From Moraxellaceae bacterium (GTDB taxonomy: Bacteria > Pseudomonadota > Gammaproteobacteria > Pseudomonadales > Moraxellaceae): DNA of 6,053 bases. Positions within the stretch are counted from its first letter, which is position 1; the number at the start of each line of letters is the position of its first letter. Made by a program: the position numbers and the translations under genes. Positions 1 to 4,953 of this stretch are shown piece after piece. A model generated the notes under the pieces. It was not told where the DNA came from. It was given only the letters and a program-made list of their open reading frames with translations, and searched no databases. The stretch spans positions 1-6,053 of the forward strand of contig JAJNDL010000086.1 in the NCBI GenBank assembly GCA_021156385.1. Reading direction: 5' to 3'.

Positions 1-19
1 GATGAGCACTGCGCAGTTC

Positions 20-108
20 GCCCGGGTGGTGAAATTGGTAGACACAAGGGACTTAAAATCCCTCGGCTGGAAACGGCCGTACCGGTTCGACCCCGGTCCC
101 GGGCACCA
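20..108 (+). tRNA. tRNA-Leu (anticodon UAA), CCA encoded
   Basis: A full class II tRNA can be folded by eye. The acceptor stem GCCCGGG (20-26) pairs with CCCGGGC (98-104), followed by discriminator A105 and an encoded CCA (106-108). The anticodon stem AGGGA/TCCCT (47-51/59-63) encloses loop CTTAAAA, with anticodon TAA at 54-56, which reads UUA leucine codons. A long variable arm (CGGC 64-67 with GCCG 76-79) is typical of tRNA-Leu. The T-arm is ACCGG/CCGGT around TTCGACC (81-97). Its 3' end is the likely integration target for the recombinase encoded just downstream. The gene looks intact. Confidence 0.97.
86..108 (+). other. Putative attachment core (attL/attB) in the tRNA-Leu 3' end
   Basis: P4-type integrases commonly recombine within the T-loop-to-CCA part of a tRNA gene, and such an integrase starts fewer than 200 bp downstream here. 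The core boundary is inferred by position only. No repeat of this stretch was found elsewhere in the window, so the partner site lies outside it or has decayed. Confidence 0.4.
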
Positions 109-129
109 TTTAACCATCCGCCAGCATCC

Positions 130-169
130 AATAAAGTCCAGAAAGGCGCCCTGAAGCCCAGTAAATCCA
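130..169 (+). repeat. Imperfect direct repeat pair in the tRNA-integrase spacer
   Basis: AATAAAGTCCA (130-140) is echoed by AGTAAATCCA (160-169), 30 bp apart. The position between the presumed core site and the integrase gene is where arm-type recombinase or bending-protein sites would lie. The match is imperfect and may be chance. Confidence 0.25.
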
Positions 170-203
170 AGGCTTTTCGTCCATTAACGTTCAAAGCGTC
201 CCG

Positions 204-232
204 TTGCAATCCAGTTCCTGCGTGAGTAACTT
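204..232 (+). promoter_or_regulatory. Candidate sigma70 promoter for the integrase
   Basis: TTGCAA (204-209) and TAACTT (227-232) are separated by 17 bp, an ideal sigma70 spacing. The -35 is a good match and the -10 is weak (three of six consensus bases). The -10 lies on the first GTGAGTAA repeat, so anything binding that repeat would block transcription. Prediction from sequence only. Confidence 0.35.
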
Positions 233-244
233 CGTGAGTAATTT
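221..244 (+). repeat. 12-bp tandem repeat with CGTGAGTAA core
   Basis: Two adjacent 12-bp units, 221-232 and 233-244, differ at one base; each begins CGTGAGTAA. A third, inverted copy (GTTACTCAC, 276-284) lies at the integrase start region. Two direct copies plus one inverted copy next to an integrase promoter fit arm-type recombinase sites or an operator. The role is inferred. Confidence 0.6.
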
Positions 245-275
245 CCAGCCTCCAACCACGAGGCAATTGGGGTAT

Positions 276-284
276 GTTACTCAC
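276..284 (-). repeat. Inverted copy of the GTGAGTAAC motif
   Basis: GTTACTCAC at 276-284 is the exact reverse complement of GTGAGTAAC at 222-230. It lies between the two possible integrase start codons (274 and 298). This favours the downstream start, because a protein-binding site is more natural in the 5' leader. Confidence 0.5.
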
Positions 285-297
285 AGGCCAGTCAGCC

Positions 298-1521
298 ATG
301 CAGAAAACCATCAGTGCACGCACAATCGAGACGGCAAAACCTAAGGAAAAGCCCTATTCGATCGCCATCGGCGAAGGGCTGATCCTGCTGATTAATCCTA
401 GCGGCTCCAAGTGGTGGCGCTTCCGCTACCGCCATCTCGGAAAGGCCAAGATGTTGTCCTTGGGCGTCTATCCCGATGTCGGACTCGCTGATGCGAAACA
501 GGCTCGAGACGAAGCCCGCAAGCTGGTAGCCCAGGGCATCGACCCAAGTGAAAAGAGGAAGGAAGCGAAGGTCGTCGCCAAGCTGGAAAATGCGACCACC
601 TTCAAGGCCGTCGCCGAAGAATGGATGAAGCGGCATCCGGCCAAGTCGACGTCAACCGCAAACAAGAATAACTACCTGCTTGGTTTTGCGTTTGCCGCTT
701 TCGGTGATCAGCCCATCACCAAGATCACTCCACCCATGGTGCTGGCAGTATGCCGTGAGGAGGAAGACAAGCAGCACCACGAAACCGCCCACCGCATCAA
801 GGCCAAGTGCTCCCAGGTGTTCCGTTATGCCGTGGCCACCGGCCGCCTGGAGCGCGACCCCACCACCGATCTGCGTGGCGCCCTCGCGCCCTACAAGCCC
901 AAAGTGCGGGCCGCCCTGGTAGAACCCACCCAAGTGGCCCAGCTCATGAGGGACATTCACGCCTACACCGGCTACTTCACTACACAGTGCGCCCTGAAGC
1001 TGGCACCGCTGGTCTTTATCCGGCCGGGAGAGTTGCGGGCTGCCGTATGGGCGGACATCGATTTTGACGCGGCTGAGTGGCGGTATACTCCACCCAAGAC
1101 CCGGAACCAGACCGAGCTGGCCCACATCGTTCCTTTATCTACTCAGGCTCTGCAGATTCTGCGGGAGCTCCATCAGGTCACCGGCTCTGGGGCCTTCCTT
1201 TTCCCGAAGCTGACGGACATGAAGAAGTGCATGTCCGAGAACACTATTAATGGAGCACTGCGGCGGATGGGCTACACGTCTGACCAGATGTGCGGGCACG
1301 GCTTTCGGGCCATAGCACGCACCATCCTGGATGAGGTGCTGGACTTCCCGATCGAGCATATTGAGCAGCAACTGGCTCACCAAGTCAGGGATATGCACGG
1401 TCGCGCCTACAATCGTACGAAGCATCTGCTTGCTCGCCGGAAAATGATGCAGGCCTGGGCGGACTACCTGGACAAATTGAAGGCCGGAGCGTCAATAACG
1501 CATATCGAGAAATCCGCCTAG
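298..1521 (+). CDS. P4-type tyrosine recombinase (site-specific integrase)
   Basis: This protein of 407 residues would integrate and excise a mobile element at the neighbouring tRNA-Leu gene. The N-terminus (about 5-90) resembles the DUF4102 arm-DNA-binding domain of P4/CP4-57 integrases, including WWRFRYR and LSLGVYPDVGLADAKQAR. A core-binding SAM-like region follows (about 100-190) and then the catalytic domain. The full catalytic set is visible: R242 (in IRPGELR), K267 (in PPKTRN), H334 and R337 (in HGFR), H361 (in LAH) and nucleophile Y371 (in GRAYNRT). Length is normal for the family and no residue is missing, so it is probably active. The start is uncertain. ATG 298 matches where family members begin, but ATG 274, in frame, has a better Shine-Dalgarno (GAGG at 260-263) and would add eight residues. 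The gene points away from the tRNA, the usual arrangement for this class. Confidence 0.95.
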   Translation: MQKTISARTIETAKPKEKPYSIAIGEGLILLINPSGSKWWRFRYRHLGKAKMLSLGVYPDVGLADAKQARDEARKLVAQGIDPSEKRKEAKVVAKLENATTFKAVAEEWMKRHPAKSTSTANKNNYLLGFAFAAFGDQPITKITPPMVLAVCREEEDKQHHETAHRIKAKCSQVFRYAVATGRLERDPTTDLRGALAPYKPKVRAALVEPTQVAQLMRDIHAYTGYFTTQCALKLAPLVFIRPGELRAAVWADIDFDAAEWRYTPPKTRNQTELAHIVPLSTQALQILRELHQVTGSGAFLFPKLTDMKKCMSENTINGALRRMGYTSDQMCGHGFRAIARTILDEVLDFPIEHIEQQLAHQVRDMHGRAYNRTKHLLARRKMMQAWADYLDKLKAGASITHIEKSA

Positions 1522-1532
1522 GTTTCTGGACC

Positions 1533-1559
1533 AAAAAGCGTCTTAATAGCCTCACGCTT
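1533..1559 (-). terminator. Weak hairpin plus U-tract, minus direction
   Basis: AAGCGT (1536-1541) and ACGCTT (1554-1559) form a perfect 6-bp stem around a 12-nt loop. Read on the minus strand, the stem runs into TTTTT, as in an intrinsic terminator. It would stop transcripts arriving from the right before they enter the integrase gene. The stem is short and the loop long, so efficiency is doubtful. Confidence 0.3.
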
Positions 1560-1642
1560 CAGGCAGGTGAGTCCATACAGAAAGTCGGCAGTACGTTAGT
1601 CAGGAAAATGTCAGGTACAAGATTGTGACTCAGAAAGGATCG

Positions 1643-1768
1643 CTAAATAGTGATGGACAACAGCCCGGACGCGACTACCGCCCCCTGCGCCATGCCCTGG
1701 CAAAAAATGAAGGCTATCATCAGAAAGCTGATGACGAAGGCCAGACGTTTAGTCAGGTTCTTGGGCAT
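1643..1768 (-). CDS. Possible 41-residue single-pass membrane microprotein
   Basis: The frame starts at ATG 1768 and stops at TAG 1643-1645. The product has a basic N-terminus (MPKNLTKR) followed by a long hydrophobic run (LAFVISFLMIAFIF), then CQGMAQGAVVASGLLSI. It looks like a signal peptide or a small inner-membrane protein. There is no Shine-Dalgarno, but a promoter-like pair (1775-1804) would place the transcript start on the ATG, giving a leaderless message. A different frame is open on the opposite strand over the same bases, so this could be chance. No homologue is recognised. Confidence 0.25.
   Translation of the reverse strand: MPKNLTKRLAFVISFLMIAFIFCQGMAQGAVVASGLLSITI
1717..1734. 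repeat. Perfect 7-bp inverted repeat
   Basis: TCATCAG (1717-1723) and CTGATGA (1728-1734) are exact complements around the 4-nt loop AAAG. There is no T-tract on either side, so it is not an obvious terminator. It falls inside the possible minus-strand microprotein frame, where it encodes part of the hydrophobic stretch. Confidence 0.45.
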
Positions 1769-1774
1769 GTGGCC

Positions 1775-1804
1775 AGTGTACCACTATCTTTTCAGGGGCT
1801 TGAA
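1775..1804 (-). promoter_or_regulatory. Candidate promoter for the minus-strand microprotein
   Basis: On the minus strand TTCAAG (1799-1804) and TACACT (1775-1780) are 18 bp apart, and TGG precedes the -10. A start about seven bases downstream of the -10 would coincide with the ATG at 1768. Matches are moderate and the call is tentative. Confidence 0.2.
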
Positions 1805-1826
1805 GACTGGAGGCCGCCGCGATAGC

Positions 1827-1971
1827 GACGGACTTATCTTGCACTCAGAGCGCATGTTCAGGGACTGCCATAGCGCCTTTGTAGCAGAAAACGGCTCAAG
1901 AAATCGGCGTGCTCAGGGCCATCGATGCGGGTAAAAAACGCCTGACGCTCAGCATGAGGCAGAACGGATAG
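1827..1971 (+). pseudogene. Frameshifted S1 RNA-binding-domain-like fragment
   Basis: Two consecutive frames together resemble the second half of an S1 OB-fold domain, as found in ribosomal protein S1 or Tex. One frame reads DGLILHSE from 1827, like the DGLIHxSE signature. A second frame, open from 1885 to the TAG at 1969-1971, reads AQEIGVLRAIDAGKKRLTLSMR in part, like the GQEVxVxVLxIDxxxKRISLSMR ending. After joining the frames near 1890-1900 the spacing between the motifs is close to that of real S1 domains. The upstream half of the domain is not recognisable. A one-frame shift and stops show it is not functional. Chance resemblance remains possible, and a minus-strand frame covers the same bases. 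Confidence 0.3.
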
Positions 1972-2121
1972 CGCATAAGCATGTTGGATATCCTTACGGG
2001 CATCTGACAGGCGCCCTCCATATCTAGAGGGCTGTAACTGTAGAAAATAAGGCTTCTGCTGGCTGCAGGTGACACTCTGGTGAAGGTGGCTTACAGCGGG
2101 CTGCTCCGCAACGCCGTGCGA
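1858..2121 (-). pseudogene. Open frame of 87 codons without a normal start
   Basis: The frame is open from just after a TGA (2122-2124) to the TGA at 1858-1860. It has no ATG or GTG and only one late TTG. The translation has ordinary protein composition, for example GRLSDARKDIQHAYALSVL and HADFLSRFLLQRRYGSP. It could be the tail of a gene whose beginning has been lost or frameshifted, or simply antisense to the S1-like fragment. No family is recognised. Confidence 0.2.
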
Positions 2122-2211
2122 TCACTTCCGCATAGCCGCAGAGCATTGTTACGGCAAAGCCATTCTGCATGAACGCCTGACACAGGCCTTACCAGGGCCC
2201 ATCTGGGAATT

Positions 2212-2226
2212 TCTGATTTATTCAGA
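2212..2226. repeat. Short inverted repeat TCTGA/TCAGA
   Basis: TCTGA (2212-2216) and TCAGA (2222-2226) surround a TTTAT loop. It lies just beyond the stronger hairpin at 2235-2250 in the direction of operon transcription. Together they may help end or protect the operon transcript. Confidence 0.25.
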
Positions 2227-2234
2227 GGCTCCGC

Positions 2235-2250
2235 GGCACAGGGATGTGCC
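2235..2250 (-). terminator. Hairpin downstream of the minus-strand operon
   Basis: GGCACA (2235-2240) and TGTGCC (2245-2250) form a perfect 6-bp stem with a 4-base loop, about 75 bp beyond the stop codon of the last operon gene. No U-tract follows on the minus strand, so it is not a classical intrinsic terminator. It could be a 3' stabilising hairpin or part of a factor-dependent terminator. Confidence 0.3.
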
Positions 2251-2323
2251 ACCCGCAAATCTACAAAGCAAGCTGTTGATTTGGCGCGTCATTAGGTCCC
2301 TTTGTAATAAAAACGCCCCTACC

Positions 2324-2752
2324 TCACTGCCTCTGCTGGCCAACGGGAAATAGAAAACGTCCGATACACACCAGCTTTCCATCGTGCCGCAACTGGACGG
2401 ATACGGTGGTAATCCGCCGCCCTGCGCGCACAATATTGGGAATGGCCATCAAGGTGCCTGCAAAGGCAGGACGCAGATAATCAAATGTCAGGGTGGCGCA
2501 CTCGGGGAGCTCGGTGTCACCGCGTTCACGTGCCAAGTGTAGCGCCGCCACGATCTCCCCGAAGCTGGCAAGAATGCCGCCGTGGAAAGTGCGAATCAGC
2601 GGGTTGCCCACGTGCTCCTCCCGGAAATCCAGGAAGTAGCGGCACTCACCGTCGACCTCGCCTTCACGAAAGCCCAGGAAGCGCGCATAGGGCGGCGCTA
2701 CCGGCGCTACCGGCGATTGTGTATCGAGAGGGATCAGCGGGTCGATCTTCAT
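2324..2752 (-). CDS. PaaI-like hotdog-fold acyl-CoA thioesterase (second of a pair)
   Basis: This 142-residue protein has the length and motifs of single-domain hotdog thioesterases, which hydrolyse acyl-CoA to free acid and CoA in the cytoplasm. The HGG motif is at 57-59 (LIRTFHGGILASFGE), with the acidic residue of the following helix at E66. DYLRPA (91-96) and GRRITTVSVQL (111-121) are the conserved beta strands. An N-terminal extension of about 20 residues is rich in Pro, Ala and Val, partly encoded by a 9-bp tandem repeat. Its ATG overlaps the stop of the upstream thioesterase gene as ATGA (2749-2752), and GGAG lies 7 bases before it (2760-2763), so translation is probably coupled. It is the last gene of the operon. 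Substrate is unknown; the family covers aryl- and alkyl-acyl thioesters. Confidence 0.88.
   Translation of the reverse strand: MKIDPLIPLDTQSPVAPVAPPYARFLGFREGEVDGECRYFLDFREEHVGNPLIRTFHGGILASFGEIVAALHLARERGDTELPECATLTFDYLRPAFAGTLMAIPNIVRAGRRITTVSVQLRHDGKLVCIGRFLFPVGQQRQ
2696..2713. repeat. 9-bp tandem repeat inside the thioesterase gene
   Basis: CGCTACCGG occurs twice in a row (2696-2704 and 2705-2713). On the coding strand it adds repeated Val-Ala-Pro units near the N-terminus of the second thioesterase, ahead of the hotdog fold. Being in frame, it can vary in copy number without breaking the gene. Confidence 0.7.
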
Positions 2753-3210
2753 TTCTCAACTCCCGCCTGCGCCAGGTGAGGGCTGTCGAAGGACGGCCCC
2801 ATCGTGTCGATGGCGAAGGACCCTGCAACCGTGGCGACAGGTTCCTCCTGGCCCTCAGCCAACGCTTTGCCCACGATAAAGGCGACCGTTGCCGTGGTGG
2901 CAACGCAGTCCACCACGGCTCGTAAGCCAACTCCGGTTGGGGTCGGTCGCAGATAGTCGACACGCAGGTCGATGGTGGCAATAGGCCGCATGGTCTGCAG
3001 CGCCGAAAAGATGGCAAGACCACAGGTGGTGTCCAGCAGCGTGACGAGGGCACCGCGATGCAGGGCGCCACGATGATCGGAGAGCTGCATCGAAAATGGC
3101 ATGGTCATCTCGGCTTTCCCGTTATCGATACGGGCGATGTCGATGCCCATCGTCTTGAACAGCGGATGGTGACTGCCGAAGAACACCTTCGCCGCTTCAA
3201 AGTTGATCAT
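2749..3210 (-). CDS. PaaI-like hotdog-fold acyl-CoA thioesterase (first of a pair)
   Basis: This 153-residue protein is a single-domain hotdog thioesterase expected to cleave acyl-CoA in the cytoplasm. Typical elements are HPLFKTMGIDIARIDNGKAE (15-34), DHRGALHRGALVTLLD (45-60) and DLRVDYLRPTP (81-91). The usual HGG motif appears as H51-R52-G53, with the helix acid at D60. The start at 3210 is chosen because GAGGAG lies 9 bases upstream (3220-3225) and the protein then begins at the normal family position; an in-frame ATG at 3246 lacks support. The BtrH-like gene ends 40 bp upstream, and the next thioesterase gene overlaps this one by ATGA. The two thioesterases differ strongly, so they may form a heteromer or act on different chain types (inference). 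Confidence 0.88.
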   Translation of the reverse strand: MINFEAAKVFFGSHHPLFKTMGIDIARIDNGKAEMTMPFSMQLSDHRGALHRGALVTLLDTTCGLAIFSALQTMRPIATIDLRVDYLRPTPTGVGLRAVVDCVATTATVAFIVGKALAEGQEEPVATVAGSFAIDTMGPSFDSPHLAQAGVEK

Positions 3211-3250
3211 GCCAGAAGACTCCTCGCAATTTCCGGACAGGCGCACAGGC

Positions 3251-4249
3251 TCAGGTTTGCAACGCGGCCCGTGCGTAAAGAGATTCCGCGTGTTCGACGG
3301 CGGTGAGTGCCGCCTCGATCTCGATCAAGGGAAAACGTTCGCTTTCAGACGCTGTCTTGAAGGTCAGCGCCAGCTGTGTCCAGGCGGCGGCGGACTCGCG
3401 CATCAGCGCAGGCAGGGTGGAGCGGCGGATGTCGTCATCAAGCAGCGCAAGCTCGTCCAGGAAATCCGCATACATTTTTCGGAAGCCACCGCCACCGGTG
3501 CCGCGCCTCTCGATCAGCTGATACGCGAAGCGCGCGGTCCAACGCCAATCGGCTTCACTTGCCCACAGCGGGAGCTGTTCCCGCCAATGACCGAGCGCGG
3601 CGATACCGCTGCACAGCGTCCCGTTCATCAGCAACTCGGCATTGCAGCGCACCGCCGCGCGCGCCGCTTCACACAGGGAACCCGTAAGTTGCAGCGAATC
3701 CGGGGAGTACATGTTGCCCTGGTGCCGGAATGGCTCCTGGCTGGAAAAACGTGCCAGCGCCAGCTTGTCGCGCGGCACTGCCAGCAACCCGGGCCGCTCG
3801 GTATCCGTGACGAAAACGTCGCCCGATTCGCGGGAGCGCCCCCAGGCCATGATCGCGTGGCCCGGAAAATGGGTACGACTGCCGTAATACGGCAGGTGGA
3901 AGATGTCGGTGAGCAATAAGGCGGGAAAGCCAGCGTCCAGGCGCTCCTCGAGCACCCCCATCGCCACGTCGGCACTGGCGAACGTTGACCACGCCATGGA
4001 CGGCGCGAACGTCTGCAACACCCGCTCCTCGAACCCCAGCGACCGCACATGCACCATATACGGAACAGGCGCTCCCGAGGGGGTCAGATAGCTGATGCCG
4101 AGCCCGGAACCAAGCCCGAAGCAGAAGGCTTCGCTGAGCAGGATGCCGTGGAAATCAAGCAGGTCCCGTATGGCCGAACTGCCGCAATGGTTGCCGGTAC
4201 GATGCGTAAACCGGGGGCTGGTTTCGGATGGCGCGAGTGAAGTGCTCAA
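3251..4249 (-). CDS. BtrH N-terminal/DUF4872-type protein, putative Cys-dependent acyltransferase
   Basis: The predicted protein has 332 residues. BtrH of butirosin synthesis moves an acyl group from a carrier protein to an aminoglycoside using a papain-like Cys site; this protein appears to belong to the same superfamily. NHCGSSAIRDLLDFHG (20-35) holds the likely nucleophile C22, followed by the glycine-rich FCFGLGSGLGISYL (42-55). H131 (PGHAIMAWG) and D149 (VTDTE) are plausible partners for a triad. The second half is mostly helical by composition, as in DUF4872. The start is TTG at 4249: GAGG lies 5 bases upstream (4255-4258), and the codon overlaps the TetR stop as TTGA, so translation is coupled. 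The longer frame reaching 4531 is only a shadow of the TetR gene. No carrier protein or aminoglycoside gene is visible nearby, so the substrate is open. Confidence 0.8.
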   Translation of the reverse strand: MSTSLAPSETSPRFTHRTGNHCGSSAIRDLLDFHGILLSEAFCFGLGSGLGISYLTPSGAPVPYMVHVRSLGFEERVLQTFAPSMAWSTFASADVAMGVLEERLDAGFPALLLTDIFHLPYYGSRTHFPGHAIMAWGRSRESGDVFVTDTERPGLLAVPRDKLALARFSSQEPFRHQGNMYSPDSLQLTGSLCEAARAAVRCNAELLMNGTLCSGIAALGHWREQLPLWASEADWRWTARFAYQLIERRGTGGGGFRKMYADFLDELALLDDDIRRSTLPALMRESAAAWTQLALTFKTASESERFPLIEIEAALTAVEHAESLYARAALQT

Positions 4250-4866
4250 GTTTTCCTCATGTCTATGTACTTCGGAGCGAGGATGCCCCGGGAGATGACT
4301 GACCAGAGAGATTCGCCGATCTCGTCCAGCGAATACCTCCCCCCTTTTTTGTACCAGGTCGCCATCCAGTTGATGGCGCCCAGGCCAATCAGACGCAGCA
4401 GATGCGTATCGACATCCGGCCGGATGAACCCCTGCTCCTTGAGCGCCTCCAGCATGGTGGCCCAGCAGCGCTCGTAACGATCCCTCTCGCGGATCATTTC
4501 CTTGCGCGCTGCACCACGCAGTGAGCGCCACTCAAAAAGCAGCACATACATCATGTCGTCGCCGGAGAGGAGCACCTCGATATGCGCCTGTAGCGCCGCG
4601 CGCACCTGCTGCAACGGATCCTGTGTCGTGACGCTCGCCTCGGTGATGCCGCGGATGGTCTTCTCGATGGCCACCCGCATCATGTCCACGAGAATGTCTT
4701 CCTTGGCGCGGTAGCGGTAATGCAGGCTGCCGGGCAACAAGTTGCAGGCTTCGGCAATCTGCCGGACGGTGGTCTTGTCGAATCCGTATTCCCGGAACAG
4801 CCGGGCAGAGGCAAAAAGGATGCGCTCGCGGTCCGTGTCGGCGCGCAGGGTTTCATGACGGGTCAT
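4246..4866 (-). CDS. TetR-family regulator, KstR2/TetR_C_33-like
   Basis: This 206-residue repressor-type protein has a TetR N-terminal DNA-binding domain (about 12-60). The helix-turn-helix is TTVRQIAEACNLLPGSLHY (32-50), followed by KEDILVDMM. The C-terminal part (EWRSLRGAARKEMIRERDRY at 112-131, then INWMATWYKKGGRYSLDEIG) resembles the KstR2-like group, whose characterised members sense acyl-CoA thioesters. By analogy it may regulate this operon in response to an acyl-CoA made or consumed by it (inference). The start at ATG 4866 fits the family; a GTG four codons upstream is an alternative, and the longer frame to 4929 adds a non-conserved tail. No strong Shine-Dalgarno is seen. It lies inside the operon, its stop overlapping the BtrH-like start. 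Confidence 0.9.
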   Translation of the reverse strand: MTRHETLRADTDRERILFASARLFREYGFDKTTVRQIAEACNLLPGSLHYRYRAKEDILVDMMRVAIEKTIRGITEASVTTQDPLQQVRAALQAHIEVLLSGDDMMYVLLFEWRSLRGAARKEMIRERDRYERCWATMLEALKEQGFIRPDVDTHLLRLIGLGAINWMATWYKKGGRYSLDEIGESLWSVISRGILAPKYIDMRKT

Positions 4867-4901
4867 AGGGTTACTCACGGGGTTAGGGGCGGCCAACAAA
4901 A

Positions 4902-4929
4902 GTGTTACAGCCCCGGCTGCCCCGTGCAA
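4902..4929 (-). promoter_or_regulatory. Candidate internal promoter before tetR
   Basis: On the minus strand TTGCAC (4924-4929) and TAACAC (4902-4907) are 16 bp apart in the 87-bp gap before the regulator. The spacer contains CAGCC-CC-GGCTG (4908-4919), a short palindrome that a dimeric TetR protein could bind. AACA-AAAG-TGTT (4895-4906) is a second small palindrome overlapping the -10. This may provide autoregulated transcription of tetR and downstream genes. Elements are short, so the call is weak. Confidence 0.25.
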
Positions 4930-4953
4930 TCCACACCTTCCCGTCGTCCGGGG

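Larger units (their letters stand above)
1522..2323. other. Gene-poor, probably decayed accessory segment
   Basis: This 800-bp stretch lies between the integrase and the end of the minus-strand operon. It appears less GC-rich than the operon and is interrupted by stops in all frames over most of its length. It contains an S1-like fragment, an open minus-strand frame without a start, one possible microprotein and several hairpins, described separately. No transposase, toxin or phage gene could be recognised. It is probably eroded cargo of the tRNA-linked element. Confidence 0.5.

Noticed and set aside
652..1125. 157-codon minus-strand frame within the integrase
   Set aside because: It is antisense to the conserved integrase domain and has Gly-rich shadow composition.
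1650..1934. 94-residue plus-strand ORF with AAAGGA upstream of GTG 1650
   Set aside because: The ribosome site is plausible, but the product has no recognisable family, and only its DGLILHSE stretch matches anything, as half of a frameshifted S1-like fragment. It is treated as part of the decayed region.
2485..2925. 146-codon plus-strand frame across the two thioesterase genes
   Set aside because: It spans the overlap of two clear hotdog genes on the other strand and has Arg/Pro/Ser-rich shadow composition.
3203..3919. 238-codon plus-strand frame
   Set aside because: It is a shadow of the BtrH-like gene on the minus strand, with low-complexity Arg/Gln-rich translation and no recognisable family.
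3780..4310. CCCGGG-containing stretches as a second attachment site
   Set aside because: Only six to seven bases match the tRNA acceptor end, with no matching T-arm sequence, as expected by chance in GC-rich DNA.
4250..4531. N-terminal extension of the BtrH-like frame to an ATG at 4531
   Set aside because: The added 94 residues lie antisense-free but out of frame inside the TetR gene on the same strand and show no family similarity. The TTG at 4249 has a good ribosome site and fits the family start.
4867..4929. TetR start at 4929
   Set aside because: The extra 21 residues are outside the conserved domain and would cover the candidate promoter. The start at 4866 gives the normal TetR length.
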